This document shows, in pieces, positions 6,332 to 6,455 of a stretch of 6,455 nucleotides of DNA. The stretch is from Candidatus Latescibacterota bacterium (GTDB lineage Bacteria > Eisenbacteria > RBG-16-71-46 > SZUA-252), in assembly GCA_016207265.1 (NCBI GenBank), contig JACQPZ010000210.1, positions 1 to 6,455 of the forward strand, read 5' to 3'. How positions within the stretch are numbered: position 1 is the first letter of the stretch; each line of letters begins with the position of its first letter. The notes under the pieces are model-generated. The model made no database searches, was not told the origin of the DNA, and saw nothing but the letters and a program-made list of their open reading frames with translations. Position numbers and translations under genes: made by a program.

Positions 6332-6340
6332 AAAAGGAGG
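6332..6340 (+). promoter_or_regulatory. Ribosome binding site AAAAGGAGG for the last gene
   Basis: A near-perfect Shine-Dalgarno sequence 5 nt before ATG 6346, in the 37-nt gap after the CBS gene. It matches the sites of the three preceding genes and is the main reason for calling a gene start here. Confidence 0.75.
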
Positions 6341-6345
6341 GGCCC

Positions 6346-6455
6346 ATGGGCCGTCATGCGCTTGATCGCGGAGCGGCTCGCAAGGGATCCGTCACCTCTA
6401 GCGAGGGCGGAGCGGTCATCGATCGTTACCAGGCCGCGGCCTTCGCGCTGAGCGA
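6346..6455 (+). CDS. 5' end of an unidentified gene, cut by the window edge
   Basis: An open frame begins at ATG 6346 and stays open for 36 codons to the window end. The visible N-terminus starts MGRHALDRGARKGS and continues to GGAVIDRYQAAAFALS. It is polar and Ala/Gly/Arg-rich, with no signal peptide or membrane segment. The strong ribosome site at 5 nt spacing and the 37-nt gap from the CBS gene suggest it is the next member of the same operon. Too little is present to assign a family. A different frame is also open across this stretch, but it has no ribosome site and runs in from inside the CBS gene. Confidence 0.6.
   Translation, partial: MGRHALDRGAARKGSVTSSEGGAVIDRYQAAAFALS

Noticed and set aside
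5924..6451. Alternative + frame covering the CBS gene and the window end
   Set aside because: No ribosome site and no domains; the overlapping CBS frame and the ATG at 6346 with its strong ribosome site explain the region better.
6346..6455. Truncated gene as an F-type ATP synthase delta subunit (DRYQAAAFALS resembles the family's RYAxAL start)
   Set aside because: Similarity spans only a few common residues and begins too far from the N-terminus; not enough to name it.

Overview
This 6.4-kb window is GC-rich, densely coding DNA with every recognised gene on the + strand. The organism looks like an uncultivated, high-GC, Gram-negative-type bacterium. The main clue is a multihaem cytochrome that ends in a FlgD-like / type-A C-terminal sorting domain. 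Such tails are common in Candidatus Eisenbacteria and in the wider Fibrobacterota-Chlorobiota-Bacteroidota neighbourhood. The phylum assignment is an inference and rests mostly on that one domain.

Layout from left to right: (1) a sigma-54-dependent, NtrC-type transcription activator (3-1397) whose receiver domain has lost the phospho-acceptor Asp and other switch residues; (2) a 217-nt gap (1398-1614) with two adjacent 10-bp palindromes and a very strong GC hairpin; (3) a predicted phosphoribosyltransferase (1615-2343); (4) an exported five-haem cytochrome c with a C-terminal sorting/Ig-like domain (2370-4394), whose signal-peptidase site is duplicated by a perfect 21-nt tandem repeat; (5) a type II-like citrate synthase, gltA (4429-5769); (6) a stand-alone two-CBS-domain protein (5766-6308) overlapping the end of gltA by 4 nt; (7) the first 36 codons of an unidentified gene (6346 to the window end).

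The genes from the phosphoribosyltransferase onward are separated by 26, 34, -4 and 37 nt. The last four have near-identical strong Shine-Dalgarno sequences (core AAGGAGG) 5-6 nt before the start codon. I see no terminator between them, so I infer one transcription unit running out of the window. The clearest functional link is between citrate synthase (entry to the TCA cycle) and the CBS protein, a fold that usually senses adenylates or related nucleotides. The cytochrome handles electrons outside the cytoplasm, so the cluster may tie carbon oxidation to extracytoplasmic electron transfer, but this is conjecture.

I found no RNA genes, CRISPR arrays, insertion sequences or attachment sites. 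No complete new system is evident. The points most worth following up are the degenerate receiver, the duplicated signal cleavage site, the surface-targeted cytochrome, and the translationally coupled gltA-CBS pair.
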